Numbered from the stretch's first letter, positions 35,432-44,264 are shown. The stretch: 64,000 bases of DNA from Allorhizobium paknamense (GCF_030815125.1 NZ_JAUSWH010000019.1:1-64000); one strand, 5' to 3'. Made by a program: numbers and translations. Notes: generated by a model from the sequence alone, not told the origin.

Positions 35432-38163
35432 GTCTTGTCGATCAGCCGCCGGATCTCCGTACGGCAGGAGCCGCAATTCGTGCCTGCGGAAAGCTGCCGC
35501 CCCACGTCTTCGACCGTTGTGCATCCCTTTCGCAGGCAATCGGTGATCTGATTGACGCCGACCGAAAAGCAGGCGCAGACAATGGCGCCGCGATCCACCG
35601 CGCCCGCGCCGGGGCGGCCCGCGATGACCGAAAGCCGGGCGCGGCGATCCGAGAAATCCTGGGCGAGCTGCTCGCTTGCCCAATCCCGTGAGACCGCTAC
35701 CGGCTGGCGGCTGACGAAAACTGCGGCAACCAGCCTGTTCTCCTCAAAAAAGGCAAGCCGTGCGTCGCCGCTTGCAGCGTCGTGATAGCCGATCATCTCC
35801 GCGTTTTTTCCGAGTGCGAAGGCCTCTCTGGCCCAGTCTTCCCAATCAACAGCCGCATCGAAGGCCAGTTCGGCGCGGTATCCGCCGTCCGCCTTGGCGA
35901 GAGCCCAATAGGATAATCCCTTCAGATCGGGCTTGCTGGCGCTAGAGCGTTTCAATGTTTCACGGAAACACGGAAACGCTCTAGCTCTTTGTTCTTGCGC
36001 ATTTCCGGACGGAAAACCGGTTCCCACTTTTCCTGGAAATGCTCTAATGGCAAAGCCATAAGCCGCTGCCTGATAGCGACGGGCCTTGACTGGCACATGT
36101 TTGAGCGCTGGCTGACCGGAAAGGGCGTCCGTCACGGCTGGCACCAGGCTATCGATGCGCGCGCGCGCCGCCGTCTCGCCCGTCCAGTGCATGGGGATGA
36201 AAAGGCGGCCCGGCTTTTGCCGATCCGTCAGCAGGGCGCGAACGATCACCGCGCCGCCATGGGCGCTTTCCACCTGCACCAGATCGGCCTCGGCAATACC
36301 AAGGCCTGCGGCATCCCGGGGGTGGATTTCCACGAAGGGTTCGGCCAGATGCGCGGAAAGACGGGCGCTTTTACCCGTGCGCGTCATGGTGTGCCAGTGG
36401 TCCCGCACCCGGCCCGTGTTCAGCACCAGCGGAAAAGCCTTGTCCGTCCGGCAGGGCGGTGCGGTCTCAAGGGCTATGAAACGCGCCTTGCGATCGGCAT
36501 GGTAAAAGCTGCCTTTGGCGAAAAATCGTGTGGTGGTACGGCTTTGACCATGCCGTTGCGGCCACTGGAAGGGGGAAAGCGCCTCATAATCGGCCTGATC
36601 GATGCCGGCATGGGCGCTGATGTCAAAATCGCGCTCACCATCATTTTCAAAGCCGGAAAGGGCGGCGTGTTCCGCGAAAATCTCGGCGGGCGAGGTATAG
36701 TCGAAGCCGGAAAAGCCCATGCGCTGCGCCACTTGCGCCATGTGCCACCAATCGGGCCTTGCCGTGCCGGGAGGGGTGAGAAAGGGCCGCTGGCGGGAAA
36801 TCCGCCGTTCGGAATTGGTGACCGTGCCGCTCTTTTCGCCCCAGCCGCTTGCGGGCAACAGCACATGCGCAAGCCGTGCCGTATCCGTATCGGCCTGCAT
36901 GTCGGACACGACGACGAAGGGGCAGGCTTCGATAGCCGCCTTCACGCGGTCCGCATCCGGCATGGAAACGACTGGATTGGTGGACATGATCCACAACGCC
37001 TTGATCCGCCCATCTGCCACCGCCTCGAACATGTCCACGGCCTTCAGTCCCGGCTTTTCGGCCATGGCCGGCGCGTTCCAGAAGCGCTTCACCCGCTCGC
37101 GATGGGTTGGGTTTTCAATGACCATATGGGCGGCCAGCATATTGGCAAGCCCGCCGACCTCGCGCCCGCCCATGGCGTTGGGCTGGCCGGTCAGCGAAAA
37201 CGGACCCATGCCGGGCCTGCCGATGCGGCCCGTGGCCAGATGGCAATTGATGATGGCATTGACCTTATCGGTGCCGATGGAAGACTGGTTGACCCCCTGG
37301 CTGTAGCAGGTCACCACCTTTTCCGTCTGGCCGAACAGGCGGAAAAATGCCTGTCTTTCTTCGTGAGATAGTCCCGTCGCGGCAGCATGGGCAAGGCCCA
37401 TCCTCCTTGCCGCCGCGACGGCCTCCTCGAAACCTTCCGTGTTGCCGAGGATATAACCCTCATCCAGTTTGCGCTGTTCCATGAGCGAAAGCAGGAGTTC
37501 GTTGAAAAGCGCCACATCGCCGTCCGGGGCGATGGAGAGATGCAGATCGGCAAGATCGGAGGTCGCGGTGCGGCGCGGATCGATCACCACCACCTTCATG
37601 CCCGGGCGCTTCGCCTTGGCTGCGGCCAGCCGTTGATAGAGCACGGGATGGCACCAGCCCATGTTGGAGCCCACCAGCACCACCAGATCGGCCAGTTCCA
37701 GATCCTCATAGGTGCCGGGCACGGTGTCCGAGCCGAAGGCGCGGCGGTGGCCTGCAACTGACGACGCCATGCACAGCCTGGAATTTGTGTCGATATTGGC
37801 CGAGCCGATAAAGCCCTTCATCAGCTTGTTGGCGACGTAATAATCCTCCGTCAGCAATTGGCCGGAGAGGTAGAAGGCCACCGAATCCGGTCCATACTCG
37901 GCAATCGTTTCCTGAAAGCGCCCGGCCACCAGATCGAGCGCCTCATCCCAGGTCGTTGTTTTTCCCTGCACAATCGGGTCAAGCGCGCGGCCCTCCAGCC
38001 CCAGCGTTTCGGCAAGCGCCGAGCCTTTCGAACAGAGCCTGCCGAAATTGGCCGGATGATCGGGATCGCCGCTGACGCTGACGTCGCCCGCATCAGTGAC
38101 GCGGGCGATGACACCGCAGCCGACGCCGCAATAGGGGCAGGTGGTCTTGACCTCGTGTGTCAT
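35374..38163 (-). CDS. nasA: Assimilatory nitrate reductase catalytic subunit, with in-frame repeat insertion
   Basis: A 929-residue molybdopterin enzyme. Cys9, Cys12, Cys16 and Cys44 bind the N-terminal [4Fe-4S] cluster; Cys131 in SRLCMASSVAGH is the predicted Mo ligand. The molybdopterin-guanine-dinucleotide-binding domain follows (FPLVLNTGRVRDHWHTMTR). Near the C-terminus CACFSVGVNQITDCL and CGSC form a BFD-like [2Fe-2S] domain, as in NasA of other proteobacteria. Residues about 706-741 are encoded by a dispersed palindromic repeat (35943-36046) inserted in frame; they have no counterpart I know in NasA. The gene ends the nrt-nir-nas operon, starts 3 bases after nirD, and overlaps bigR tail to tail. 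Confidence 0.92.
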   Translation of the reverse strand: MTHEVKTTCPYCGVGCGVIARVTDAGDVSVSGDPDHPANFGRLCSKGSALAETLGLEGRALDPIVQGKTTTWDEALDLVAGRFQETIAEYGPDSVAFYLSGQLLTEDYYVANKLMKGFIGSANIDTNSRLCMASSVAGHRRAFGSDTVPGTYEDLELADLVVLVGSNMGWCHPVLYQRLAAAKAKRPGMKVVVIDPRRTATSDLADLHLSIAPDGDVALFNELLLSLMEQRKLDEGYILGNTEGFEEAVAAARRMGLAHAAATGLSHEERQAFFRLFGQTEKVVTCYSQGVNQSSIGTDKVNAIINCHLATGRIGRPGMGPFSLTGQPNAMGGREVGGLANMLAAHMVIENPTHRERVKRFWNAPAMAEKPGLKAVDMFEAVADGRIKALWIMSTNPVVSMPDADRVKAAIEACPFVVVSDMQADTDTARLAHVLLPASGWGEKSGTVTNSERRISRQRPFLTPPGTARPDWWHMAQVAQRMGFSGFDYTSPAEIFAEHAALSGFENDGERDFDISAHAGIDQADYEALSPFQWPQRHGQSRTTTRFFAKGSFYHADRKARFIALETAPPCRTDKAFPLVLNTGRVRDHWHTMTRTGKSARLSAHLAEPFVEIHPRDAAGLGIAEADLVQVESAHGGAVIVRALLTDRQKPGRLFIPMHWTGETAARARIDSLVPAVTDALSGQPALKHVPVKARRYQAAAYGFAIRAFPGKVGTGFPSGNAQEQRARAFPCFRETLKRSSASKPDLKGLSYWALAKADGGYRAELAFDAAVDWEDWAREAFALGKNAEMIGYHDAASGDARLAFFEENRLVAAVFVSRQPVAVSRDWASEQLAQDFSDRRARLSVIAGRPGAGAVDRGAIVCACFSVGVNQITDCLRKGCTTVEDVGRQLSAGTNCGSCRTEIRRLIDKTYASSSETASTSLPESVSA
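35943..36046. repeat. Dispersed palindromic repeat B, full copy inside nasA
   Basis: The left palindrome TAGAGCGTTTC ... GAAACGCTCTA spans 35943-35983; the right part GCATTTCCGG ... GGAAATGC spans about 35999-36042. The same two-part element is present at 50276-50380 (opposite orientation) and, as right half only, at 42681-42750 and 30141-30190. Here its length is close to 105 bases, a multiple of three, and its frame has no stop. Confidence 0.88.
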
Positions 38164-38166
38164 GCT

Positions 38167-38505
38167 CTACTCCGCCGCCACCATCATCGGGCTCTTCAGG
38201 CGGATGGAGAGCGCACCGCCATCATTGCGAAGCGCAATGGTTTCCACCTCGCCCTCGTCCGCGCCCTGGGCCTTGCCGGTTTCCAGCGAAATGACCCAGT
38301 TGTGCAGCGGGCAGGTGACGGATTTTCCGTGGACGATCCCCTCGGAGAGGGGGCCGTTTTTGTGCGGGCAACGGTTCTCGATGGCGAAGACCTCGTTTTC
38401 ACCCGTACGGAAAACGGCGATAGTCATGAAGGGCGTCTTGACGCAGCGCGAACCGCGCAGCGGAATGTCTTCGATCCGGCCAATGGCGATCCAGTTCTCT
38501 TCCAT
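38167..38505 (-). CDS. nirD: Nitrite reductase [NAD(P)H] small subunit
   Basis: A 112-residue Rieske-type ferredoxin-fold protein of typical NirD size. The cluster motif is CPHKNGPLSEG and CPLHNW (Cys-x-His ... Cys-x2-His), so this NirD keeps the Rieske ligands. ATG at 38505 gives the family N-terminus MEENWIAIG and lies 4 bases after the nirB stop; the open frame runs further upstream into nirB without a better start. It works with NirB in reduction of nitrite to ammonium. Confidence 0.92.
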   Translation of the reverse strand: MEENWIAIGRIEDIPLRGSRCVKTPFMTIAVFRTGENEVFAIENRCPHKNGPLSEGIVHGKSVTCPLHNWVISLETGKAQGADEGEVETIALRNDGGALSIRLKSPMMVAAE

Positions 38506-38509
38506 GATG

Positions 38510-40969
38510 TCACTCCGCGGCTTCAAATTGGCCGATGGTCGCCATCGGCTTGAACTCGTGCTTGTCCTTGCCGGAGACGCGCTCCGACCAGGGATCGACC
38601 TGGGCGAATGTCTGGGAGAAGACGAAACGCTCGTAATAGGCGCGGCGCTTGTCGGCATCCTCCATGATCTGGCGGCGCACCTCGTCATAGCCGATGCGCT
38701 TGGCCCATTTGTAGATGCGCTCCAGATAGCGGGCCTGTTCGCGGTACATCTGCGTCAGCGCCACGATATGCTCCAGCGCCTCGTCCTCGGTTTTAACGAG
38801 GCCGAGCACTTCCGTGCCCTTGATGTCGAGACCGGCAGCACCTGCAAAATGGATCTCGAAACCGCTATCCACGCAGATCACGCCGATATCCTTGCAGGTC
38901 GCTTCCGCGCAGTTGCGCGGACAGCCCGAGACGGCAAGCTTCAGCTTGGCGGGCGTCCACGAGCCCCACATGAATTTTTCGATCCGGATGCCGAGGCCGG
39001 TCGAATCCTGCGTGCCGAAGCGGCACCATTGCTCACCCACGCAGGTTTTCACCGTGCGCAGACCCTTGGCATAGGCTTGCCCTGAGATGAAACCGGCCTT
39101 GCCGAGATCGGCCCAGACGGCGGGAAGGTCTTCCTTTTCGATGCCGAGAAGGTCGATACGCTGGCCGCCGGTGACCTTCACCATCGGGATGTCGAACTTG
39201 TCCACCACATCGGCAATGGCGCGAAGCTCGGATGAGGATGTAACGCCACCCCACATGCGCGGTACGACGGAATAGGTGCCATCCTTCTGGATGTTGGCAT
39301 GCACCCGCTCGTTGATGAAACGGGACTGGTAGTCATCGGCATATTCATCCGGCCAGTCGCAGACGAGGTAGTAATTCAGCGCCGGGCGGCATTTGGCGCA
39401 GCCGCAGGAGGTCTTCCATTCCAGCTCCTGCATGACGGCGGGAATGGTCTTCAGCCCCTTGGCCTTGATCAGGCGGCGCACATCGTCATGGCCGAGATCG
39501 GTGCAGCCGCACATGGGCTGTACGGCCTTGGGGTTATAGGCATCGCCCAGCGTCAGGCTCATCAACTGCTCGACGAGGCCGGTGCAGTTGCCGCAGGAGG
39601 CGGAAGCCTTGGTATGGGCCCGCACCTCATCCAGCGAGGTCAGGCCCTTGGAGGTGATGGTGGTGACGATCTTGCCCTTGCAGACGCCGTTGCAGCCGCA
39701 GATTTCCGCATCATCCGGCAAGGCTGCAACGGCCGCCATAGGGTCCAGCGGGCTGCCCCCCTGATAGGACTGGCCGAAAATCAGCGTTTCGCGCATGGCG
39801 GAAATATCGGTGGCCTTCTTCATCATGTCGAAGAACCAGGAGCCGTCGGCGGTCTCGCCGTAGAGGACCGCGCCGATAATGCGGTTGTCCTTCAGCACCA
39901 GCCTCTTGTAGATGCCGGCACTGGCATCGCGCAGCACGATTTCCTCGCGGTCGGGCGCCTCGGCAAAATCCCCGGCGGAGAAGAGGTTGATGCCGGTGAC
40001 CTTCAGCTTGGTATTGGTGACGGAGCCGTGATATTCGGCGTGCCCTCCGGTCAGCCGGTCGGCCAGCACCCGCGCACTTTCATAAAGCGGAGCGACCAGC
40101 CCGTAGCACTGGCCGCGATGTTCGGCGCATTCGCCAAGCGCATAGATCGAGGCATCGGATGTCTGCATGCCGTCATCGACGACAATGCCGCGATTGACGG
40201 CAAGCCCTGCTTCTTTGGCGAGCTGCGAGGCTGGACGAATGCCGACCGCCATGATGACCATGTCGCCTTGAATGACGCGGCCATCTTCAAGCTCGATGCC
40301 CTCCACCTTGTCGGTGCCGAGAATTGCCTTGGTATTGGCCTTGGTGATGATCTCGATGCCGCGCTCGGCAAGCGCCTTTTCCAGAAGATAGGCGGCGGCG
40401 GGGTCGAGCTGCCGCTCCATGATGGTCGGCATCAGGTGAATGACGGTTACCTCCATGCCCTGCCGCTTCAGGCCGTAAGCCGCCTCAAGGCCGAGCAGGC
40501 CCGCACCGATGACAATGGCGCGGCCACCGCTCTTTGCCTTGTCCAGCATCTTCTCGACATCATCGAGATCGCGATAGGCGAGCACGCCGGGAAGCTGGTG
40601 GCCGGGAACGGGAATGATGAAGGGCAGCGAGCCGGTGGCGATCACCAGCCTGTCGTAAGGAACGGTCATGCCGTTGGCGGAGGTGACGGTCTTCGCGTGA
40701 CGGTCGATCTCTGTGACCTTCGCGCCCTTGTGCAGCGTTACGCCATGGGTTTCGTACCACTCATCTGTATGGATGATGATGTCCTCATAGGATTTCTCGC
40801 CCGACAGCACCGGTGAGAGCATGATGCGGTCGTAATTGACGCGCGGTTCGGCGTTGAAGATCGTCACCTCGTAGAGGCCGGGAGCCTTTTCAAACAATTC
40901 TTCCAGCATACGGCCAGGCGCCATGCCATTGCCGATGATAACCAGTTTTTCTGCCCTGTTTTCCAGCAT
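38510..40969 (-). CDS. nirB: Nitrite reductase [NAD(P)H] large subunit
   Basis: An 819-residue cytosolic enzyme. The N-terminal FAD/NAD-binding module has VIIGNGMAPGRMLE and VIGAGLLGLEAAYGL. Central [2Fe-2S] BFD-type motifs are CGCNGVCKGKI and CGCTD, then CGCAKCRP. The C-terminal ferredoxin-like half holds the siroheme/[4Fe-4S] ligands CVGEQWCRFG and SGCPRNCAEATC. It transfers six electrons from NAD(P)H to nitrite. It starts 5 bases after nrtC ends and is followed by nirD. Confidence 0.94.
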   Translation of the reverse strand: MLENRAEKLVIIGNGMAPGRMLEELFEKAPGLYEVTIFNAEPRVNYDRIMLSPVLSGEKSYEDIIIHTDEWYETHGVTLHKGAKVTEIDRHAKTVTSANGMTVPYDRLVIATGSLPFIIPVPGHQLPGVLAYRDLDDVEKMLDKAKSGGRAIVIGAGLLGLEAAYGLKRQGMEVTVIHLMPTIMERQLDPAAAYLLEKALAERGIEIITKANTKAILGTDKVEGIELEDGRVIQGDMVIMAVGIRPASQLAKEAGLAVNRGIVVDDGMQTSDASIYALGECAEHRGQCYGLVAPLYESARVLADRLTGGHAEYHGSVTNTKLKVTGINLFSAGDFAEAPDREEIVLRDASAGIYKRLVLKDNRIIGAVLYGETADGSWFFDMMKKATDISAMRETLIFGQSYQGGSPLDPMAAVAALPDDAEICGCNGVCKGKIVTTITSKGLTSLDEVRAHTKASASCGNCTGLVEQLMSLTLGDAYNPKAVQPMCGCTDLGHDDVRRLIKAKGLKTIPAVMQELEWKTSCGCAKCRPALNYYLVCDWPDEYADDYQSRFINERVHANIQKDGTYSVVPRMWGGVTSSSELRAIADVVDKFDIPMVKVTGGQRIDLLGIEKEDLPAVWADLGKAGFISGQAYAKGLRTVKTCVGEQWCRFGTQDSTGLGIRIEKFMWGSWTPAKLKLAVSGCPRNCAEATCKDIGVICVDSGFEIHFAGAAGLDIKGTEVLGLVKTEDEALEHIVALTQMYREQARYLERIYKWAKRIGYDEVRRQIMEDADKRRAYYERFVFSQTFAQVDPWSERVSGKDKHEFKPMATIGQFEAAE

Positions 40970-40974
40970 GAGGA

Positions 40975-41769
40975 TTACTCCGCGGCTTCGACGAAGCGGT
41001 GGCGTTCGTAGAGGAACTTCAGCACGGCTTCGCGGGATTTCAGATAGGTTCGGTCAGAGGCCAGCGCGATACGGTCGCGCGGGCGCGGGATCGGCACCTC
41101 CAGCACTTCGCCGATTTTTGCGGCAGGGCCGTTGGTCATCATCACGATCCGGTCGGAGAGCAGTACGGCCTCGTCGACGTCATGGGTGATCATGATCATG
41201 GTATTGCCGAGCCTTGTGTGGATCTCCATCACCGCATCCTGAAGATGGGCGCGGGTCAGCGCGTCGAGCGCGCCGAAAGGTTCGTCCAGCAGCAGGATTT
41301 TCGGTTCCATGGCCAGGGCGCGGGCAATGCCGACGCGCTGCTTCATGCCGCCCGAGATTTCGGAGGGGCGCTTGTCTTTCGCATGGCCCATCTGCACGAG
41401 GTCGAGATTGCGCATCACCCAGTCATGCTTCTCGGCCTTGCTCTTCTTGCCCGCAAACACCTTGGAGACGGCGAGGTTGACGTTTTCGTAGACCGTCAGC
41501 CAGGGCAGCAGCGAATGGTTCTGGAACACCACGGCCCGTTCCGGCCCCGGCGCATTGACCTCCTGGTTTTCCAGCAGCACCGCGCCACTCGTCACCCGCG
41601 TCAGCCCGGCAATCAGGTTGAGCAGCGTGGATTTGCCACAGCCGGAATGGCCGATGATCGAGACGAACTCGCCCTTGCCGATGGTCAGCGTCACATCCTT
41701 CAGCACTTCGGTTTTCACACCGCCGCGCTCGAAGCTTTTGTCGATATGGTCGATTTTCAGATAGCTCAT
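40975..41769 (-). CDS. nrtC: Nitrate ABC transporter ATP-binding protein
   Basis: A 264-residue ATPase of the nitrate/sulfonate/bicarbonate group: Walker A GHSGCGKST, signature SGGMKQRVGIARAL, Walker B LLLDEPFGALDALTR, switch His in THDVDEAVLLSD. ATG at 41769 begins MSYLKIDHIDKSF; the frame opens earlier inside nrtB, but that part is low complexity. Cyanobacterial NrtC has an extra NrtA-like domain that is absent here, so this is equivalent to NrtD or NasD-type ATPases of proteobacteria. Confidence 0.9.
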   Translation of the reverse strand: MSYLKIDHIDKSFERGGVKTEVLKDVTLTIGKGEFVSIIGHSGCGKSTLLNLIAGLTRVTSGAVLLENQEVNAPGPERAVVFQNHSLLPWLTVYENVNLAVSKVFAGKKSKAEKHDWVMRNLDLVQMGHAKDKRPSEISGGMKQRVGIARALAMEPKILLLDEPFGALDALTRAHLQDAVMEIHTRLGNTMIMITHDVDEAVLLSDRIVMMTNGPAAKIGEVLEVPIPRPRDRIALASDRTYLKSREAVLKFLYERHRFVEAAE

Positions 41770-41780
41770 GGCGCGCTCCT

Positions 41781-42680
41781 TCAGTTTCTGGCGGTGCCGC
41801 GGGTGATGACACTGCCGACAAGCGCGACGAGCTTGTCGAGAATGAAGCCGGTCACGCCGATATAGGCGAGTGCGACGATGATGTCGGAGAGGCGGGACGA
41901 GTTCCAGGCATCCCAGATGAAGAAGCCGATGCCCACGCCGCCGGTCAGCATTTCCGCCGCGACGATGGCAAGCCAGGACAGGCCGACCCCGATGCGAAGA
42001 CCGGTGAAGATGTAAGGGGCGGCGGCCGGCACCATGATGCGGATGAAGAATTCCAGCGGATTCAGCCGCAGCACGCGGGCGATGTTGCGGTAATCCTCCG
42101 GAATATTGCGCACGCCGACAGCCGTGTTGATGATGACCGGCCATATGGAGGTGATGAAGATCACGAAAATGGCGGAGGGATTGGCGTTCTGGAAGGCGGC
42201 CAGCGACAGCGGCAGCCAGGCCAGCGGCGGCACGGTGCGCAACACCTGAAAGATCGGATCCAGCCCGCGCATGGCCCAGAGGCTCTGGCCGACAATGGCG
42301 CCGAGAATGACGCCAACCACAGCGGCAAGGCCGAAGCCGATGGCCACCCGCTCCAGCGAGACCAGCACCCGCCAGGCAAGCCCCAGATCCTGCGGACCGT
42401 TGTTGAAGAAGGGCGCGGTGATCAGGTCATGCGCCTCTTCCCACACCTGCGAGGGGGGCGGAAGCGATGCGCCCGGATGCGAACAGGCAATCTGCCAGAT
42501 GCCAATCAGCACCGCCAGCACCACGAAGGGCGGCAGAACATTGGTGATGAGCGCCATGCCGATCCGCCGGGCATTCAGCCGGGGGAGCGGACGGCGGTTC
42601 AGTGCGATGACCGTGCCACTTTTCGCGGAGCTTGGCAGCTGGGTCGGGTTTTCGGTTTTACGGGCTGTGGCGTTCATCAT
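41781..42680 (-). CDS. nrtB: Nitrate ABC transporter permease
   Basis: A 299-residue permease with about six helices. The motif RTVPPLAWLPLSLAAFQNANPSA and the coupling loop NIARVLRLNPLEFFIRIMVP are those of NrtB/SsuC-type permeases. Two consecutive ATGs (42680 and 42677) begin it. They directly abut repeat B, which fills the whole spacer to nrtA; the AAAGAG that may serve as ribosome site is repeat sequence. Confidence 0.9.
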   Translation of the reverse strand: MMNATARKTENPTQLPSSAKSGTVIALNRRPLPRLNARRIGMALITNVLPPFVVLAVLIGIWQIACSHPGASLPPPSQVWEEAHDLITAPFFNNGPQDLGLAWRVLVSLERVAIGFGLAAVVGVILGAIVGQSLWAMRGLDPIFQVLRTVPPLAWLPLSLAAFQNANPSAIFVIFITSIWPVIINTAVGVRNIPEDYRNIARVLRLNPLEFFIRIMVPAAAPYIFTGLRIGVGLSWLAIVAAEMLTGGVGIGFFIWDAWNSSRLSDIIVALAYIGVTGFILDKLVALVGSVITRGTARN

Positions 42681-42750
42681 GCTCTAACTCTTTGTTTTTA
42701 TGCATTTCCGGACGGAGAACCGGTATCCACTTTTCCTTGAAATGCTCTAG
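42681..42750. repeat. Dispersed palindromic repeat B, copy filling the nrtA-nrtB spacer
   Basis: GCTCTAACTCTTTG ... GCATTTCCGG ... AAATGCTCTAG matches the right half of the copy in nasA. The TAG stop codon of nrtA is inside its right end, and the nrtB start codon follows its left end with no other bases between. It may modulate nrtA versus nrtB expression through its hairpin. Confidence 0.85.
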
Positions 42751-44045
42751 GCGCTGGCCTTGATGACGAGGCTATCGAGATAGGCCTTGGGGTTTTCCGG
42801 ATCGAAGACCTTGCCGTCGAAGAAGGTCTCTTTCCCGCGGGAGGTGGAGGCTGGAATATCGGCACTGGCGACGCCGAGCGATTTGGCGGCCAAACGCCAC
42901 AGATCCTCGCGGTTCACCTTGTCCACCAGCGCCTTGATATCGGTGTCGGCGGCGAACTTGCCCCAGCGAATGTTTTCGGTGATGAACCAGGCATCATGGC
43001 TCTTGAAGGGATAGGAGGCATGATCCTGCCAGAACTTCATCTGAAGGCCGGTATTTTCCTTCACGCGGCCATTGCCGTAATTGATATTGCCCTTGAGGCG
43101 GCCCAGCACATCCTTTGGCGGCACGTTGAACCATTGCCGCTTGCCGAGAATGGTGGCCATCTCCTCCTTGTTTTCCATCTTGTCGCACCAGATCTGCGCT
43201 TCCATCACCGCCATCAGCAGGGCCTCGGTGGCCTTGGGGTTTTTCTCGATCCAGTCGGTGCGCAGCGACAGCGCCTTTTCCGGATGGCCCTTCCAAAGCT
43301 CGCCGGTGGTACAGGCCGTGAAGCCGATGCCCTGATTGACGAGCTGTTCATTCCAGGGCTCGCCCACGCAGAAGGCGTCCATATTGCCCACTTTCATGTT
43401 GGCCACCATCTGCGGCGGCGGCACGACGATGGTGGAAACGTCCTTGTCGGGGTCGATGCCGCCTGCGGCCAGCCAGTAGCGGATCCAGAGATCATGGGTG
43501 CCGCCGGGGAAGGTCATGGCCACCTTCACTTCGCCCGCCTTGGCTTTTTTGGCGGCAAAGGCGTCCTTCAGTTTCGCAGCATCCAGTTCCACGCCGGTGG
43601 CGGCATAGTCCTGCGCCACCGAAATGCCCTGGCTGTCGAGATTGAGCCGCGCGATGATCGACATGGGCACCGGCACATTGTTCTGGGTGACCTTGCCGGT
43701 TGAGATCAGGTAGGGCATCGGGGTCAGAATATGGGCGCCGTCAATGCCGTTTGCCGCACCCCCCAGCACCAGATTGTCGCGCGTGGCGCCCCAGGAGGCC
43801 TGCTTGGCAACCTCCACCTCGGTCAGGCCGTATTTGTCGAACAGCCCCTTTTCCTTGGCGACGATCAAGGGGGCTGCGTCGGTCAGCGCGATAAAGCCAA
43901 GCTTTACGCCCTTGACCTCCGGTGCGGCAGAGGCCGCAAGCGCGCCGGACGGCAGCAGGGTGCGGGCGCTGGCAAGCGTTGCCAGCGTGGCCGATGTTTT
44001 CAGCAGACTGCGGCGACTGATCCCTGTGGTGATGGTCTTGCTCAT
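42747..44045 (-). CDS. nrtA: Nitrate ABC transporter substrate-binding protein, Tat-exported
   Basis: A 432-residue periplasmic protein. The N-terminus has a twin-arginine signal (SRRSLLKTSATL) with cleavage near residue 40. The mature part (KLGFIALTDAAPLIVAKEKG, GGTHDLWIRYWLAAGGIDP, FCVGEPWNEQLV) is typical of nitrate-binding NrtA. It is the first gene behind the sigma-54 promoter and attenuator leader. NasS (44392-45660) is a leaderless relative with the same domain. Confidence 0.92.
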   Translation of the reverse strand: MSKTITTGISRRSLLKTSATLATLASARTLLPSGALAASAAPEVKGVKLGFIALTDAAPLIVAKEKGLFDKYGLTEVEVAKQASWGATRDNLVLGGAANGIDGAHILTPMPYLISTGKVTQNNVPVPMSIIARLNLDSQGISVAQDYAATGVELDAAKLKDAFAAKKAKAGEVKVAMTFPGGTHDLWIRYWLAAGGIDPDKDVSTIVVPPPQMVANMKVGNMDAFCVGEPWNEQLVNQGIGFTACTTGELWKGHPEKALSLRTDWIEKNPKATEALLMAVMEAQIWCDKMENKEEMATILGKRQWFNVPPKDVLGRLKGNINYGNGRVKENTGLQMKFWQDHASYPFKSHDAWFITENIRWGKFAADTDIKALVDKVNREDLWRLAAKSLGVASADIPASTSRGKETFFDGKVFDPENPKAYLDSLVIKASA

Positions 44046-44111
44046 GTTTATCCCCTCGATCCCTTGGTTTTGTATGGTGGCGGGCTTGGCTCGGTGCCGG
44101 ATGCCAAAAAC

Positions 44112-44175
44112 AAAAAACGCCGCGAAGATTTGCGATCGGACCTGGGAGGTGGTCCGCTCAGAAAATCTTGCGACG
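44112..44175 (-). terminator. Intrinsic terminator in the nrtA leader (attenuator)
   Basis: On the minus strand, 44175-44163 pairs with 44131-44118 in a 13-bp stem with one bulge, followed by six T residues at 44117-44112 and further Ts. Inside it a second hairpin, CGGACC and GGTCCG, encloses ACCTCCCA. It lies 67 bases before the nrtA start, so it would end transcription before nrtA unless NasT prevents it. Confidence 0.8.
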
Positions 44176-44214
44176 TCAATGTCTTTGAAAAGCGCAGTTC
44201 GCTGCGCTGCTCTT

Positions 44215-44237
44215 ACGCTGGTCGCCGTTGACCGCGT
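44215..44237 (-). promoter_or_regulatory. Putative NasT (ANTAR) RNA hairpin P1 in the nrtA leader
   Basis: On the minus strand ACGC-GGTC-AACGGC-GACC-A-GCGT folds with a six-base loop whose first base is A and fourth is G, the ANTAR-target rule. It starts at the predicted transcription start. A second stem follows at about 44184-44201 (AGCGCA/TGCGCT around GCGAAC); its loop fits the rule less well. Confidence 0.6.
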
Positions 44238-44248
44238 GCAGAGAGCAA

Positions 44249-44264
44249 TGCAAGGTGCGTGCCA
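44249..44264 (-). promoter_or_regulatory. Sigma-54 promoter of the nrt-nir-nas operon
   Basis: On the minus strand TGGCACG-CACC-TTGCA matches the RpoN consensus TGGCACG-N4-TTGC(A/T) exactly, with GG and GC at the required spacing. The predicted start is near 44238, about 190 bases before nrtA. An imperfect NtrC-like site (TGCACC ... GGCA on the minus strand) is at 44316-44332. No gene lies in 44046-44391. Confidence 0.85.

Noticed and set aside
35943..36046. nasA read as a broken gene because of the repeat
   Set aside because: The frame stays open through the repeat and the downstream iron-sulfur domain is intact, so a pseudogene call is not supported.
39299..40816. A 505-codon plus-strand frame opposite nirB
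   Set aside because: nirB carries all cofactor motifs on the minus strand; the antisense product is low complexity and lacks a start signal.
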